Part shown: positions 35,319 through 44,283 of the stretch, one piece after another
How positions within the stretch are numbered: position 1 is the first letter of the stretch
Layout of the letters: the number at the start of each line of letters is the position of its first letter
Assembly: GCA_019058445.1 (NCBI GenBank)
Contig: JAHPZA010000006.1
Span: forward strand, 893,063-957,062
Direction of reading: 5' to 3'
DNA from: Promethearchaeota archaeon
GTDB lineage: Archaea > Asgardarchaeota > Lokiarchaeia > Sigyniarchaeales > SOKP01
Length of the DNA: 64,000 nucleotides
Program-made: the position numbers and the translations under genes
Notes under the pieces: model-generated
Databases searched by the model: none
What the model saw: only the letters and a program-made list of their open reading frames with translations
Told to the model about the DNA's origin: nothing

Positions 35319-36860
35319 TTGCCGAATAATAAGGAATTAGGTTTAATAATTACCCCTCCAAAAACAGTGGATTATATTATTTCAAGATTAGGACCAATAA
35401 GTGCACATGATAGAATCTTGGATCCTTGCGTAGGACCTGGTATCTTTGTGAAAAAATTACTCAATAAAGGAATTCAGAAAGAACAAATCTTCGCGTTTGA
35501 TATTAATCCTGAATATAAGTCTGAAATGGAAAATTTAGGAATATCTTTTAAATCACAAGACACATTATTAGCGTTATATCCTGACTCGTATAATGAGTTT
35601 GATTTTATAATTGGAAATCCCCCTTATTTAAACAAAGCAAGTACATATGTTAGTGAAAATAAAGAAAAATTAAGAAAAATCTATGGTGAAATAAATGCTC
35701 ATGAAACCTACGCTATGTTCATTGTTAATAGCATTTGGCGTCTAAAGCATGGTGGCAAAATGGGTTTCATCACTAGTGATTCCTTTTTAACATTAAACAC
35801 TCATACTCGGTTAAGAAAATTTATTTTAAATCATTGTAAAATCGATGAGCTACTCTTAGTTCCGGAAAATCTTTTTGACAATCAAAATGTTAACACCAAT
35901 CCTGTCATTATTATTTTAACTAAATGTTCTGGCAAAGAAAAGAGAAAAGAGAGACAAGAGAACATCATGAGAATTATTCCACGGATAAAAAATGAAGAAG
36001 ATTATCAAAATATTAAAAATATTCATAAAATTACACAGGAAAAGTATGAATTACTCCCGTTTAACTTATTTTATGTAGACGTGGAAAAGGAGATAATCGA
36101 CTTATTTGCACATGCCCCAAAATTAGAAAATTACATCAAAGGCTATATTGGGATGCATACTCACAATAACTTGAAATTCATTGCTGCAGTAGATGGTACT
36201 GATTTGGCTAAAATCTTTAGAAAACGAAATAAAAAACAAGGTGAGTCAAGAAAAAAACACAAAATCATCACTTTAAAAGAATTTGAATCTGGAAGATGGA
36301 AGCCATATTTGAAGAGAGGTGGTGCGGACCAATATTATAGACCAATAATGGAAGCCTTAGATTGGAATAAAGACTCAATCCCTATCTATGATATCCCTAA
36401 AAATGTTCCTTTTGAAACAGAAGGTATTGTGATAAGTGGAGTTAGCTCAAATTTGGCTGCGAGATATATGCCAAAAGGATGCTACTGGGATTCTAATAAA
36501 GCAATAGGATTTATTATAAGGAATAATTCTATATCAATTCATTATGCTCTGGGAGTAATCAACAGTTCTTTATATAATTATCTCGCTAAGGGGATAATTA
36601 ATAATACTTCTAGCATTCAGATAAGCGGAATTCATGCCTTACCATTTATTTTACCTGATAATGATACAAAAGAAGAAGTAGAAAGGATCGTAAAAAATAT
36701 CATAGATAATAAGAAGCAGAGTTTAAATTATGATTATAAAAATGATCAAAAAAAAATAGATAACATTGTTTATGACTTATACGCAAAGTTATTTAATTTT
36801 CCTCAAAATCTTAAAAAAAAATTACAAAAAGAATATTCAATTTATAAAGAAAAGAATTAA
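35319..36860 (+). CDS. TaqI-like N6-adenine DNA methyltransferase
   Basis: A 513-residue gamma-class amino methyltransferase. Motif I is LDPCVGPGIF (residues 34-43) and motif IV is NPPY (100-103), the active-site loop of N6-adenine enzymes. The N-terminal two fifths form the catalytic domain. The C-terminal part, including RGGADQYYRPIMEALDW and GVINSSLYNYLAKG, resembles the target recognition domain of Eco57I/TaqI-type enzymes. No nuclease motif (PD-x-D/ExK) is evident in it, and no dedicated restriction gene adjoins it, so it looks like an orphan methyltransferase. The start is TTG 35319, because a TGA lies four codons upstream in frame. It is convergent with a small membrane protein gene. 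Confidence 0.85.
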   Translation: MPNNKELGLIITPPKTVDYIISRLGPISAHDRILDPCVGPGIFVKKLLNKGIQKEQIFAFDINPEYKSEMENLGISFKSQDTLLALYPDSYNEFDFIIGNPPYLNKASTYVSENKEKLRKIYGEINAHETYAMFIVNSIWRLKHGGKMGFITSDSFLTLNTHTRLRKFILNHCKIDELLLVPENLFDNQNVNTNPVIIILTKCSGKEKRKERQENIMRIIPRIKNEEDYQNIKNIHKITQEKYELLPFNLFYVDVEKEIIDLFAHAPKLENYIKGYIGMHTHNNLKFIAAVDGTDLAKIFRKRNKKQGESRKKHKIITLKEFESGRWKPYLKRGGADQYYRPIMEALDWNKDSIPIYDIPKNVPFETEGIVISGVSSNLAARYMPKGCYWDSNKAIGFIIRNNSISIHYALGVINSSLYNYLAKGIINNTSSIQISGIHALPFILPDNDTKEEVERIVKNIIDNKKQSLNYDYKNDQKKIDNIVYDLYAKLFNFPQNLKKKLQKEYSIYKEKN

Positions 36861-36866
36861 TAGCAT

Positions 36867-37085
36867 TTACTTATGTTGATGATTTAGTTTATTATTCGTT
36901 TTAGAGTCTAATTTTTTTAATTCTTGGGATTGTTTTGCCAGATTTCCAAATAAGTATCCCAATAAAATTCCGAAAAAAGAAGAGAAAATTAACAAAAAAT
37001 AACTTCCAGAAATTAAAAGTAAATATAGACCAAGTATAAAACTTATGCTAAACATAAGTAAGAAAATTAATGTTTTTCTGTCCAT
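36867..37085 (-). CDS. Small two-helix membrane protein
   Basis: A 72-residue protein with two adjacent transmembrane helices (about residues 5-24 and 27-46) and a hydrophilic, Lys/Asn-rich C-terminal tail. The sequence shows no named family. The frame can be extended to a TTG at 37094, but the ATG at 37085 is preferred. It ends 6 bp from the convergent methyltransferase gene. Its coding status rests on the clean amphipathic pattern and on the lack of any overlapping gene. Confidence 0.5.
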   Translation of the reverse strand: MDRKTLIFLLMFSISFILGLYLLLISGSYFLLIFSSFFGILLGYLFGNLAKQSQELKKLDSKTNNKLNHQHK

Positions 37086-37249
37086 ATTTTTCAACTCTTT
37101 ATTTAATAAAATGAAAAAGAGTCACCTATTTGAATATATTAATAAACTCTAATAAGTATACCATTAAAAATAATAATAAAAAGAAAGTAAAAATGGTTTT
37201 AAGATTATAAATACAAATTCATATGGATTAAAAATTGAAAAAAACAAAT

Positions 37250-38371
37250 TTAATGGATTCTCTCTTCAACTAATTTCGCTCTCATTTCAGCTTGACTCTT
37301 GATAGGGATGACATTTCTAACTTTTTCAAGCGTGATTGCTTCAGAAGGACAATTAGAAGCGCAAATCCCACAACCTATACAGAGATCAAGTCTTATTTTC
37401 ATAAAGTCATCAGAAAGGTCATCTTTATGGGGCCAATGATGATATATTGCGTTCATAGGGCAAATGTTCATGCAAGTTTCACATAAAGTGCATAACTGTC
37501 GATTAATTATTGGATCAAAATTAGATTTCGTAATGGATCCATAATTGTTGAGTTCTTTTACTGATTTTAAAAAACCACAACAACAAGAACAGCAATTACA
37601 GACAAAGATTGCTGTATCTTGCATATTAAATGTTTGATGCACTAATCCCTCTTTTTCAGCCCTCTCCATAACTTCCATTAACTCATCTAATATAACTTGA
37701 CGACCAATGCCTTGTTCAATTACCATTTGCGCTAAAGTGCCCGTTGTTACACAATAATTTTCTTTTGTTTGTTTGCAAGGTTCTCCAGCTAATTTAGCAG
37801 CATTTCGACAACTACATGGAACAACGGCATAAATTTTCGGATTCGCATCAGAGAGATATTTCCTTAGGATTTCATATGGCATAATTTGGTGCTGAGCAGC
37901 TAAATCTTGGTTTATATCAATTGATTTTTCGGTTGGTTCTACTGCGGGAATAACTCGATAGATGGTATAGTTGCTTGCGCTTAGTTCTAAGGGAAAACCT
38001 AATCTAAATAATTCAAGATGGGCTTCTGCCACTTTTTTCATCCTGTTAGGATCATCCGTGCAATTCGTAAAATAAACCTCAAAACCCCCCGGAAGATAGG
38101 GCAATAATACATATAAAGTTCCTAACTTAGTAAGTTTACCTTTATCATACATATTATTAAGAATTTTTTTTAGCTTATCTCTTGGTACTCCTGAAGGTTT
38201 TGCTATATCTCTAATATTTACCGGTTTACCAGCCTTTTTAAAGGAGGATACCAAAATCTCTGCTTCCTCTTCCGTATACATATTTGAAATTAATTTATAA
38301 GTTATTTCATGTTTAGGGAGCCCACCTTTTAATAGCCTTCTTAATTTTTCATATAGCTCTAAATTTGTCAT
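37250..38371 (-). CDS. Winged-helix and Cys-rich 4Fe-4S ferredoxin protein
   Basis: A 373-residue protein with three parts. Residues 1-90 look like a winged helix (NIRDIAKPSGVPRDKLKKIL). The middle part carries PCSCRNAAKLAGEPC and the unusual cluster CNCCSCCCGFL at about residues 255-265. The C-terminus has two [4Fe-4S] ferredoxin motifs, CTLCETCMNICP and CIGCGICASNCP. The cysteine content could host three or more clusters. I recognise the general type, found in anaerobic archaea and bacteria, but not a defined function. It probably takes part in cytoplasmic electron transfer with the flavoprotein encoded just upstream (38449) on the same strand. Confidence 0.8.
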   Translation of the reverse strand: MTNLELYEKLRRLLKGGLPKHEITYKLISNMYTEEEAEILVSSFKKAGKPVNIRDIAKPSGVPRDKLKKILNNMYDKGKLTKLGTLYVLLPYLPGGFEVYFTNCTDDPNRMKKVAEAHLELFRLGFPLELSASNYTIYRVIPAVEPTEKSIDINQDLAAQHQIMPYEILRKYLSDANPKIYAVVPCSCRNAAKLAGEPCKQTKENYCVTTGTLAQMVIEQGIGRQVILDELMEVMERAEKEGLVHQTFNMQDTAIFVCNCCSCCCGFLKSVKELNNYGSITKSNFDPIINRQLCTLCETCMNICPMNAIYHHWPHKDDLSDDFMKIRLDLCIGCGICASNCPSEAITLEKVRNVIPIKSQAEMRAKLVEERIH

Positions 38372-38448
38372 AATTAGTTCTAGAAAACGTAATTTTTTTA
38401 AAATAATTTGTGATGCTAATTTAAATTATAAAAATTGAGGATTTTGCT

Positions 38449-39015
38449 TTATAGTTCATCTCTAATAGCTAATTTCTTTCCAAGTTCGTAACATTTATCT
38501 AATCTCTCTTGTTTCTTTAAAATTGCTCCCTTTTCACCGATACCCGGTACAATAATTTTCTCAATCAATGTCATTTCTAAATATTGAAAGCTTTTTTCAA
38601 ACATATTTATTAAGGGTCTGGCAGTTCTAAGATCATCTTCCTCAAAGGGTACTACTAATAAAACTCTTTTACCCTTTATTTTCTCTCTATTTCCAGGACA
38701 GTTAAAATACACGAAGCGATCAAGAAAAGCTTTCATGAGTGCTGTAGGTCCATACCAATATACAGGAGTACCGAAGATAATTATTTCGCTTTCTATAATC
38801 TTAGGATAAAGTTTATTCATATCATCATGTTTGCTACATTCATTACCTTTCCAACAACTATGGCATCCATCACATTCCTTTATATCCAAATCCTTTAATA
38901 GAATAATATCTCCGCTTGCGCCCGCTTTCTCAGCACCTTCAATTATTTTGGAGACAAGTACATGAGTGTTGCCATTTAGACGAGGACTTCCTACGATTCC
39001 AAGAATTTTCTTCAT
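38449..39015 (-). CDS. Flavodoxin-like NADPH-dependent FMN reductase / iron-sulfur flavoprotein
   Basis: A 188-residue flavoprotein. The FMN phosphate loop is GSPRLNGNTH near the N-terminus, and the second FMN region is GTPVYWYGPTALMKAFLDR. Cysteines in KECDGCHSCWKGNEC form the compact motif of archaeal iron-sulfur flavoproteins that binds a [4Fe-4S] cluster. The frame begins at an ATG at 39024, but the ATG at 39015 (MKKILGIVGSPR) gives the family's usual start. It lies upstream of the Cys-rich ferredoxin gene by about 80 bp and may reduce it. A second member is encoded at 52308. Confidence 0.87.
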   Translation of the reverse strand: MKKILGIVGSPRLNGNTHVLVSKIIEGAEKAGASGDIILLKDLDIKECDGCHSCWKGNECSKHDDMNKLYPKIIESEIIIFGTPVYWYGPTALMKAFLDRFVYFNCPGNREKIKGKRVLLVVPFEEDDLRTARPLINMFEKSFQYLEMTLIEKIIVPGIGEKGAILKKQERLDKCYELGKKLAIRDEL

Positions 39016-39122
39016 AAATTTCATCCCAAAATAAATTTAATTTCCAAATTGATTAAAATTATTATAAAAAAAATACTTTCAAAGAATTACTAATTCAAAA
39101 ACAAGATTTAAAAAAAATATTT

Positions 39123-40109
39123 TTATATTAGTTTCTTTACATTATCTTGAATCGATTTCGCATTTGGAACTATCTGCTTTTCTAAAGATTGTGAATAGGG
39201 AATTGGAACATCCGGGGTATTAAGCCGTATAATATTCTTCTTTAAATATTGAAAGCCCTCTTCTGCGACAAATGCTGCGATTTCCGCGCTCACAGAGCAA
39301 GTTTTACAACCCTCATCAACGATAAGCAGTTTTCCCGTTTTTTCAATAGAATTTAGAATAGATTTTTTATCCATTGGAACTAATGTTCTTGGATCGATTA
39401 CTTCACAATGAATATTTTCCTCTTTTAGTTTATTAGCAGCATTTATACTTTCTTGAACCATAGCTCCCGTAGCGACAATTGTTACATCATCTCCTTCTGT
39501 AAATTTTCTCGCTTGACCAAATGGTATTGTGAAATTTTTATCTAAAGGAACCTCCCCACTTCGGAAATAACATTGTTTATTCTCAAAGAAGATAACTGGA
39601 TCGTCATCCCTTATGGCAGTTTTTAATAAACCCTTAAAATCAGCCGGTTCTGAGGGTAACACGACTTTCAAACCAGGCACATGCATGAACCATGACTCAA
39701 ATGATTGGGAATGCTGTGCCGCGCCCATTATGCCAGTTCCAAACGGCGTTCTAATCGTAAGAGGAACAGAAATTTGTGCGCCATACATATATCTTGCTTT
39801 TGCTGCTTGATTCACTATCATTTCCATACATACGGTTAAAAAATCTGCGAACATAATTTCAGCAATAGGACGCATCCCTGCTATGGCAGCTCCCACAGCA
39901 CATCCTAAAATCGCATTTTCACTAATTGGGGTTTCACGAACTCTATCAGCTCCAAATTTTTCTAATAAGCCTTTAGTGACAAAGAAAGGTCCTCCATAAG
40001 CTCCAATATCTTCTCCTAAGATAAATACCGATTCATCGCGTTCCATTTCTTCTTCAATAGCTAATCTTATTGCATCTGCACCTGACATTGTTTTAGTTTC
40101 TCCAGACAA
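39123..40109 (-). CDS. 2-oxoacid/acetoin dehydrogenase E1 component, beta subunit
   Basis: A 328-residue transketolase-like beta subunit of a ThDP-dependent 2-oxoacid dehydrogenase. Typical motifs are FILGEDIGAYGG, RVRETPISENAILGCAVGAA, FADF, and PVIFFENK. The open frame runs back to ATG 40148 inside the alpha gene, but TTG at 40109 directly follows the alpha stop and has a GGAGGT seven bases upstream, so I use it. It pairs with the alpha subunit to decarboxylate pyruvate, a branched 2-oxoacid or acetoin. No E2 acyltransferase or E3 gene is in the window, so the acceptor is unknown. Confidence 0.88.
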   Translation of the reverse strand: MSGETKTMSGADAIRLAIEEEMERDESVFILGEDIGAYGGPFFVTKGLLEKFGADRVRETPISENAILGCAVGAAIAGMRPIAEIMFADFLTVCMEMIVNQAAKARYMYGAQISVPLTIRTPFGTGIMGAAQHSQSFESWFMHVPGLKVVLPSEPADFKGLLKTAIRDDDPVIFFENKQCYFRSGEVPLDKNFTIPFGQARKFTEGDDVTIVATGAMVQESINAANKLKEENIHCEVIDPRTLVPMDKKSILNSIEKTGKLLIVDEGCKTCSVSAEIAAFVAEEGFQYLKKNIIRLNTPDVPIPYSQSLEKQIVPNAKSIQDNVKKLI

Positions 40110-40110
40110 T

Positions 40111-41112
40111 TTAATTACCTCCATATTCGATGGGATTTTTATATACATTATCTAATGCAGTATTTGGGTCTGGTTTAGGGCTTTTTTTTGAAAATTTTAC
40201 GCTTTCATCAATTAATATCAATGTTTTTTCCTCTATCTCTTGAATTATTTGTTGATCAACTAGCTCACCACGAATTAGCCTCGTTTTATATGCTTCAATC
40301 GGACATTTACGTTTCCATTCTTCTTTTTCTTCTGTAGATCTGTATTTATCGGCATCCATCGTTGTTTGACCACCCCATCTATATGTCTTGCATTCAATCA
40401 ATGTAGGACCACCTCCTTTTCGTGCAAATTCAACCGCCTCCTTTACAGTTTTATATACTTCGATAATATCATTTCCATTTATGGACAAGCCCTTCATACC
40501 ATATCCTTGGGCTCGAAGGGAAAAATCTTTAATAGCAGTCACATTAGCAGAAGGAGTACTCCATCCATACAAGTTATTTTCTAACATAAAGATTATAGGA
40601 AGTTTCCATGCTGCAGCGAGATTCATTGATTCATGCAGCATTCCCTGATTTGCAGCCCCATCACCAAAGAAGGTTAGAATAACTCTACCCTCGTTTCTCA
40701 ATTTTGAAGCTAAAGCTACCCCAAGTGCTAAGGGAGGACCTGCTCCTACAATTCCGTTAGCACCTAGCATATGTTTGGAAAAATCAGCAACATGCATTGA
40801 TCCGCCACGACCCTTACACATTCCATCCTTTTTTCCGTATATTTCAGCCATTAATGAATTTAAATCCCCACCTTTAGCAAGAAAATGCCCATGTCCCCTA
40901 TGTGTAGAAGTTATATAATCGTCCTCATTAATTGCAGCACAAGCTCCGACAGCAATAGCTTCTTCGCCTATATAAGGGTGGACTAAAGGTGATTTAATTT
41001 TTCCAGCATCTTTTGTTATTCTTTCTTCAAAACTCCGAATCAATAACATCTTCTTATATAAGTTAATTAATTCTTCAGGACTAAACTCTTTTGGAAACTC
41101 ATCACTACTCAT
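40111..41112 (-). CDS. 2-oxoacid/acetoin dehydrogenase E1 component, alpha subunit
   Basis: A 333-residue ThDP-binding alpha subunit. Family motifs are LVHPYIGEEAIAVGACAA, STHRGHGHFLAKGG, GRGGSMHVAD and the ThDP/Mg motif FFGDGAANQG ending in MLENN about 30 residues later. The frame opens at 41160, but the ATG at 41112 (MSSDEFPKEF) has GAGGT eight bases before it and is preferred. The stop TAA is followed after zero to one base by the beta start. Of the family, the acetoin/pyruvate branch (AcoA/PdhA-like) is closest in feel, but substrate assignment is an inference. Confidence 0.88.
   Translation of the reverse strand: MSSDEFPKEFSPEELINLYKKMLLIRSFEERITKDAGKIKSPLVHPYIGEEAIAVGACAAINEDDYITSTHRGHGHFLAKGGDLNSLMAEIYGKKDGMCKGRGGSMHVADFSKHMLGANGIVGAGPPLALGVALASKLRNEGRVILTFFGDGAANQGMLHESMNLAAAWKLPIIFMLENNLYGWSTPSANVTAIKDFSLRAQGYGMKGLSINGNDIIEVYKTVKEAVEFARKGGGPTLIECKTYRWGGQTTMDADKYRSTEEKEEWKRKCPIEAYKTRLIRGELVDQQIIQEIEEKTLILIDESVKFSKKSPKPDPNTALDNVYKNPIEYGGN
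40117..40122 (-). promoter_or_regulatory. Shine-Dalgarno site for the E1 beta TTG start
   Basis: GGAGGT on the minus strand lies within the last codons of the alpha gene, exactly 7 bases before TTG 40109. It decides the beta start and indicates translational coupling of the two subunits. Confidence 0.7.
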
Positions 41113-41274
41113 GATTAAAACCTCTATTTTATGATTGAAATTCTCAAATTCAATATTCAATATAATGAACTTGTTATTAAAATTATTTTCAATCGGAAAT
41201 ATTTAATTCTTTCTTTTCATTGATAAATTCAAATATTATTTATTACCAACTACTATAAATATTTCGCTGAAAAG

Positions 41275-42540
41275 ATGGGGCTCAGGATTTTATTAATAAA
41301 TCCAAATAGGATGCGCAGTCCGCCAGTTATTCCAATTGGTTTGGAATATTTAACAGCTCCATTAGAAAAACAAGGTTATGATGTTAGGATAGTGGATTTA
41401 TGCTTTTCTTCCTCTCCTATAGAAGATTTAGAAAATTATCTAAGAAAAGAGAAATTTGATATCGTTGGTTTTTCGATTAGAAATATTGATTCTTGTATTT
41501 ATTTTAATAATGAGTATTATTTGCCAGAATTTAAAAAATTGATTGATTGTGTAAAACCACATAAGATTCCAATAATCTTAGGGGGGGCAGGTTTTTCTGC
41601 CATGCCCAATGAAATTTTAGAATATCTCCAAGCTGATTATGGCATTATTGGTCCTGGTGAACGAGCATTTCCTAAGTTTTTAGAGGCATGGCAAGCAGAT
41701 CAATTAGAAAACAAGATATTTAATGGATGGAATTATGGATTAGATGATGATTTAATACAATTAAGAGCTAAAAGAGTTGATTATCAGAACTATTATTCTA
41801 ATGAGGGAATAATTGGCTTTTCAACCCACGCGGGTTGTCAAAATCAATGTCCTTATTGTATAGAAGCAGGTACTAGGGTTTCATTTAGAAAAATACCAAA
41901 TATCTTGAAAGAGATTGAGCATTTAGTAAATCTTGGTTATACACATTTTCATTTATGTGATAGTGAATTTAATTCTGATTTAAATTACTCCATTGATTTT
42001 TGTAATGCTTTGGCAGAAAAATCCTTTCCCTTGAAATGGACGTTATATATGAAGCCATTTCCCTATAATGAGAAATTATTTCGAGTTCTGCATGAGTCTA
42101 ATGCGTATTTAATAACACTTTCAGTTGATAGTGATAAGATAACTCAAACCCTCAATAATTATTCTTATGATGATCTAGCTAAAATTATAGAACTTTGTAA
42201 TAAATATAAAATTGAGGTAGCAATTGATTTGTTGACAGGTTATCCTTACGAGACGATCGATTCTACTATAGAAATATTAAAATTCTTTCAAAAGAATCGT
42301 CCTAAAACAGTTGGAATTAGTTTTTATTACCGCATATATAAAAATACATCATTAGAAAACTCGATTAAAAATGACCCAGCTTTGCAAAAAAAACTTACCA
42401 GAGCATATATGGAAAAGGAAAACTTTTTGGAACCTATTTTTTTTAGCCAATATGAACAGGATGATTTAGAAGAGATAATTGCTGGGGATCAACTTTTCCG
42501 GATAGCTGGGGTTGAGGCTGGAGTGAACTATCAGCTATAG
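41275..42540 (+). CDS. B12-binding-domain-type radical SAM protein
   Basis: A 421-residue radical SAM enzyme. The N-terminal 170 residues form a cobalamin-binding-like Rossmann domain (PIGLEYLTAPLEKQGYDVRIVDL, GGAGFSAMPNEIL, GIIGPGERAFPKFL), without the DxHxxG cobalt ligand motif. The cluster motif is Cys188, Cys192, Cys195 (CQNQCPYC). The barrel continues with HFHLCDSEFNSD and the family element DLLTGYPYETIDST. Class B members often methylate or cyclise small molecules or lipids. The target is unknown; no peptide precursor was seen nearby. The start ATG 41275 is divergent from the E1 alpha gene. Confidence 0.85.
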   Translation: MGLRILLINPNRMRSPPVIPIGLEYLTAPLEKQGYDVRIVDLCFSSSPIEDLENYLRKEKFDIVGFSIRNIDSCIYFNNEYYLPEFKKLIDCVKPHKIPIILGGAGFSAMPNEILEYLQADYGIIGPGERAFPKFLEAWQADQLENKIFNGWNYGLDDDLIQLRAKRVDYQNYYSNEGIIGFSTHAGCQNQCPYCIEAGTRVSFRKIPNILKEIEHLVNLGYTHFHLCDSEFNSDLNYSIDFCNALAEKSFPLKWTLYMKPFPYNEKLFRVLHESNAYLITLSVDSDKITQTLNNYSYDDLAKIIELCNKYKIEVAIDLLTGYPYETIDSTIEILKFFQKNRPKTVGISFYYRIYKNTSLENSIKNDPALQKKLTRAYMEKENFLEPIFFSQYEQDDLEEIIAGDQLFRIAGVEAGVNYQL

Positions 42541-42639
42541 AAAATTAACTTTTTCGGAAAGAAATTATTAGGGTAAGTCAAATAGATTAAAACTTTTAAA
42601 TAGAAATAAAGCATTATTACAAATTGGAGGTTTAAAAAA

Positions 42640-42843
42640 ATGCCAATCGTCCATGTTAATGTTTGGAAAGGTTTTGGAGAAGAAAGAGTGAAAGTCTTAA
42701 TTCAAAAAATAACACAAGCATTTGTTGATTTGGGAGTCCCCCAACATGCTGTAGAAATAGTAGTTCATGAAATTCCCAAAACACATTGGGGTGTTGGTGG
42801 AGAACCAGCTTCAGAAAAATTACCAGATGCGGGACCAAAATAG
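42640..42843 (+). CDS. 4-oxalocrotonate tautomerase family protein
   Basis: A 67-residue tautomerase. After removal of Met, the catalytic Pro would be the N-terminal residue (MPIVHVNVWKGF). The family's amphipathic helix follows (RVKVLIQKITQAFVDLGVP), then VEIVVHEIPKTHWGVGGEPAS, where the usual conserved Trp is kept. Length and layout fit a hexameric 4-OT subunit that isomerises 2-hydroxymuconate-like enols. A strong GGAGGT lies seven bases before ATG. It follows the radical SAM gene on the same strand by 100 bp; no aromatic degradation genes are near, so the substrate is unclear. Confidence 0.88.
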   Translation: MPIVHVNVWKGFGEERVKVLIQKITQAFVDLGVPQHAVEIVVHEIPKTHWGVGGEPASEKLPDAGPK

Positions 42844-42952
42844 TAAAAGAAATAGTAATAGAAATAAAAAAATTACTCTTTTTCTCTCTTTTTAATATCT
42901 TCAACGAAGCAATAATTAAAGAATTTTAAAAAATAAAGAATAGTTATAAAAA

Positions 42953-44074
42953 TTAATTAATGTTCAAATTTTCTTTTAATTTTTCTGCTAATGTTCCTAA
43001 TCTGTTAGCTGTTGCTGATATTTCTTCCATTGAGGCTGTTTGTTCTTCAGTTGAAGCACTTATACCTTCCATTGAGGTTGTTGCAATCTGTATTTTTTTA
43101 ATTATTTCATTAATTTTCTGCCCTGTATTCCCTACTGTAGATTTTGATTCTTCAGCTAATTTTCTAACCTCATCAGCAACCACGGCAAAACCTCTACCGT
43201 ATTCACCAGCCCTTCCGGCTTCAATACTGGCATTTAATGCTAATAAGTTGGTTTGTTCTGCAATATTTTGAATTAAATGCATTATATTCCGTAAATCATC
43301 GGAATTATTTTTAATTGCTAGAGCTTCTTGATTAACATTTTGAACAGTTGAAGCGATCTCTTCAGAAGATGCATTTACTTCACTCGCGCTAGCTGCTAAC
43401 TCAGTAGCTATATTCGATACGTTAATACTGGTTTCTGAAGCAGCGGAAATTACATTTATTAGTTTTTTATTTGTTTTTTCAAGCTGAAATTCTATATTCG
43501 CAACAATGCCATTAACAAGCAATATTGTTATATAAATTGTTGCTGAGATATTACCTAATAATAACGTTAGTTCTATGTCATAGTATGGAATAGTCTGAAA
43601 AAGGAGACCCATACATGCTGTAGATGAACATATCATAAAAAGTAGTGTTGTTGTTAGTTTTGTCTTAAGATATAATCGAAAAAGCATTATACTAGCTATA
43701 ATTAGCAAAATTACTAAAAAAACCTGAAGTGCAATTATAAATGGGCTAACAACGACAGCAGCAGTTAAAGAATTTGCTATTTGAGATTTTTTATCAGTAG
43801 GTTTTATATAGAATTTATAGTAATCTTTGAAAGCAGCAAAAAAAATGAATAATACGGTGATTATAAATATTAAATTAGCAATCAGTTGAATGGTAAAATC
43901 TACAAATTGAAAAATATAGAAGATATTTCCTAATGTAAATGAAACGTAAATTGGTAACCAGCGAAACAATGTCCTATTCCGAAGACAAGCGATAAAAAAG
44001 ATGATACTTCCAAGAATTAATAATATTGTATTAATTATTGAAATTATAATTATAATTTCAACCACAGATACCAT
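42953..44074 (-). CDS. Chemoreceptor-like protein: 7-TM domain plus MCP signalling domain
   Basis: A 373-residue protein. About seven transmembrane helices occupy residues 5-205, with short loops and no large extracellular sensor. A methyl-accepting chemotaxis signalling domain follows from about residue 215. Its hairpin tip region is strongly conserved: [32 protein letters not shown], with flanking heptads of low complexity ([21 protein letters not shown]). There is no HAMP linker. It would signal to CheW/CheA, none of which is encoded here. A membrane-integral sensor of a lipid, redox or proton state is possible. It ends with the usual acid/Asn-rich tail. Confidence 0.85.
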   Translation of the reverse strand: MVSVVEIIIIISIINTILLILGSIIFFIACLRNRTLFRWLPIYVSFTLGNIFYIFQFVDFTIQLIANLIFIITVLFIFFAAFKDYYKFYIKPTDKKSQIANSLTAAVVVSPFIIALQVFLVILLIIASIMLFRLYLKTKLTTTLLFMICSSTACMGLLFQTIPYYDIELTLLLGNISATIYITILLVNGIVANIEFQLEKTNKKLINVISAASETSINVSNIATELAASASEVNASSEEIASTVQNVNQEALAIKNNSDDLRNIMHLIQNIAEQTNLLALNASIEAGRAGEYGRGFAVVADEVRKLAEESKSTVGNTGQKINEIIKKIQIATTSMEGISASTEEQTASMEEISATANRLGTLAEKLKENLNIN

Positions 44075-44283
44075 AATATCCCCTTTAGGTATAATTTATT
44101 TATGAGATTTTAAAATTTCTCAAATTAGTAATTAAAACATCGGGTGTTAATATTTAAACCGTAATTAAAATGAGTTTGTTGTTCTATGCAGAAGAACATA
44201 GTTTTTAAGACGATTAAAAACCTCTTAGCTAAAATTCTTAACTACAATTAGATATTATGAAATTTAAAAAAATTGATTTTAAA

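Noticed and set aside
31838..36860. HNH protein and adenine methyltransferase as a classical restriction-modification pair
   Set aside because: They are separated by a peptidase gene, the HNH protein does not look like a known type II enzyme, and nothing shows a shared target. Kept only as a speculative linkage.
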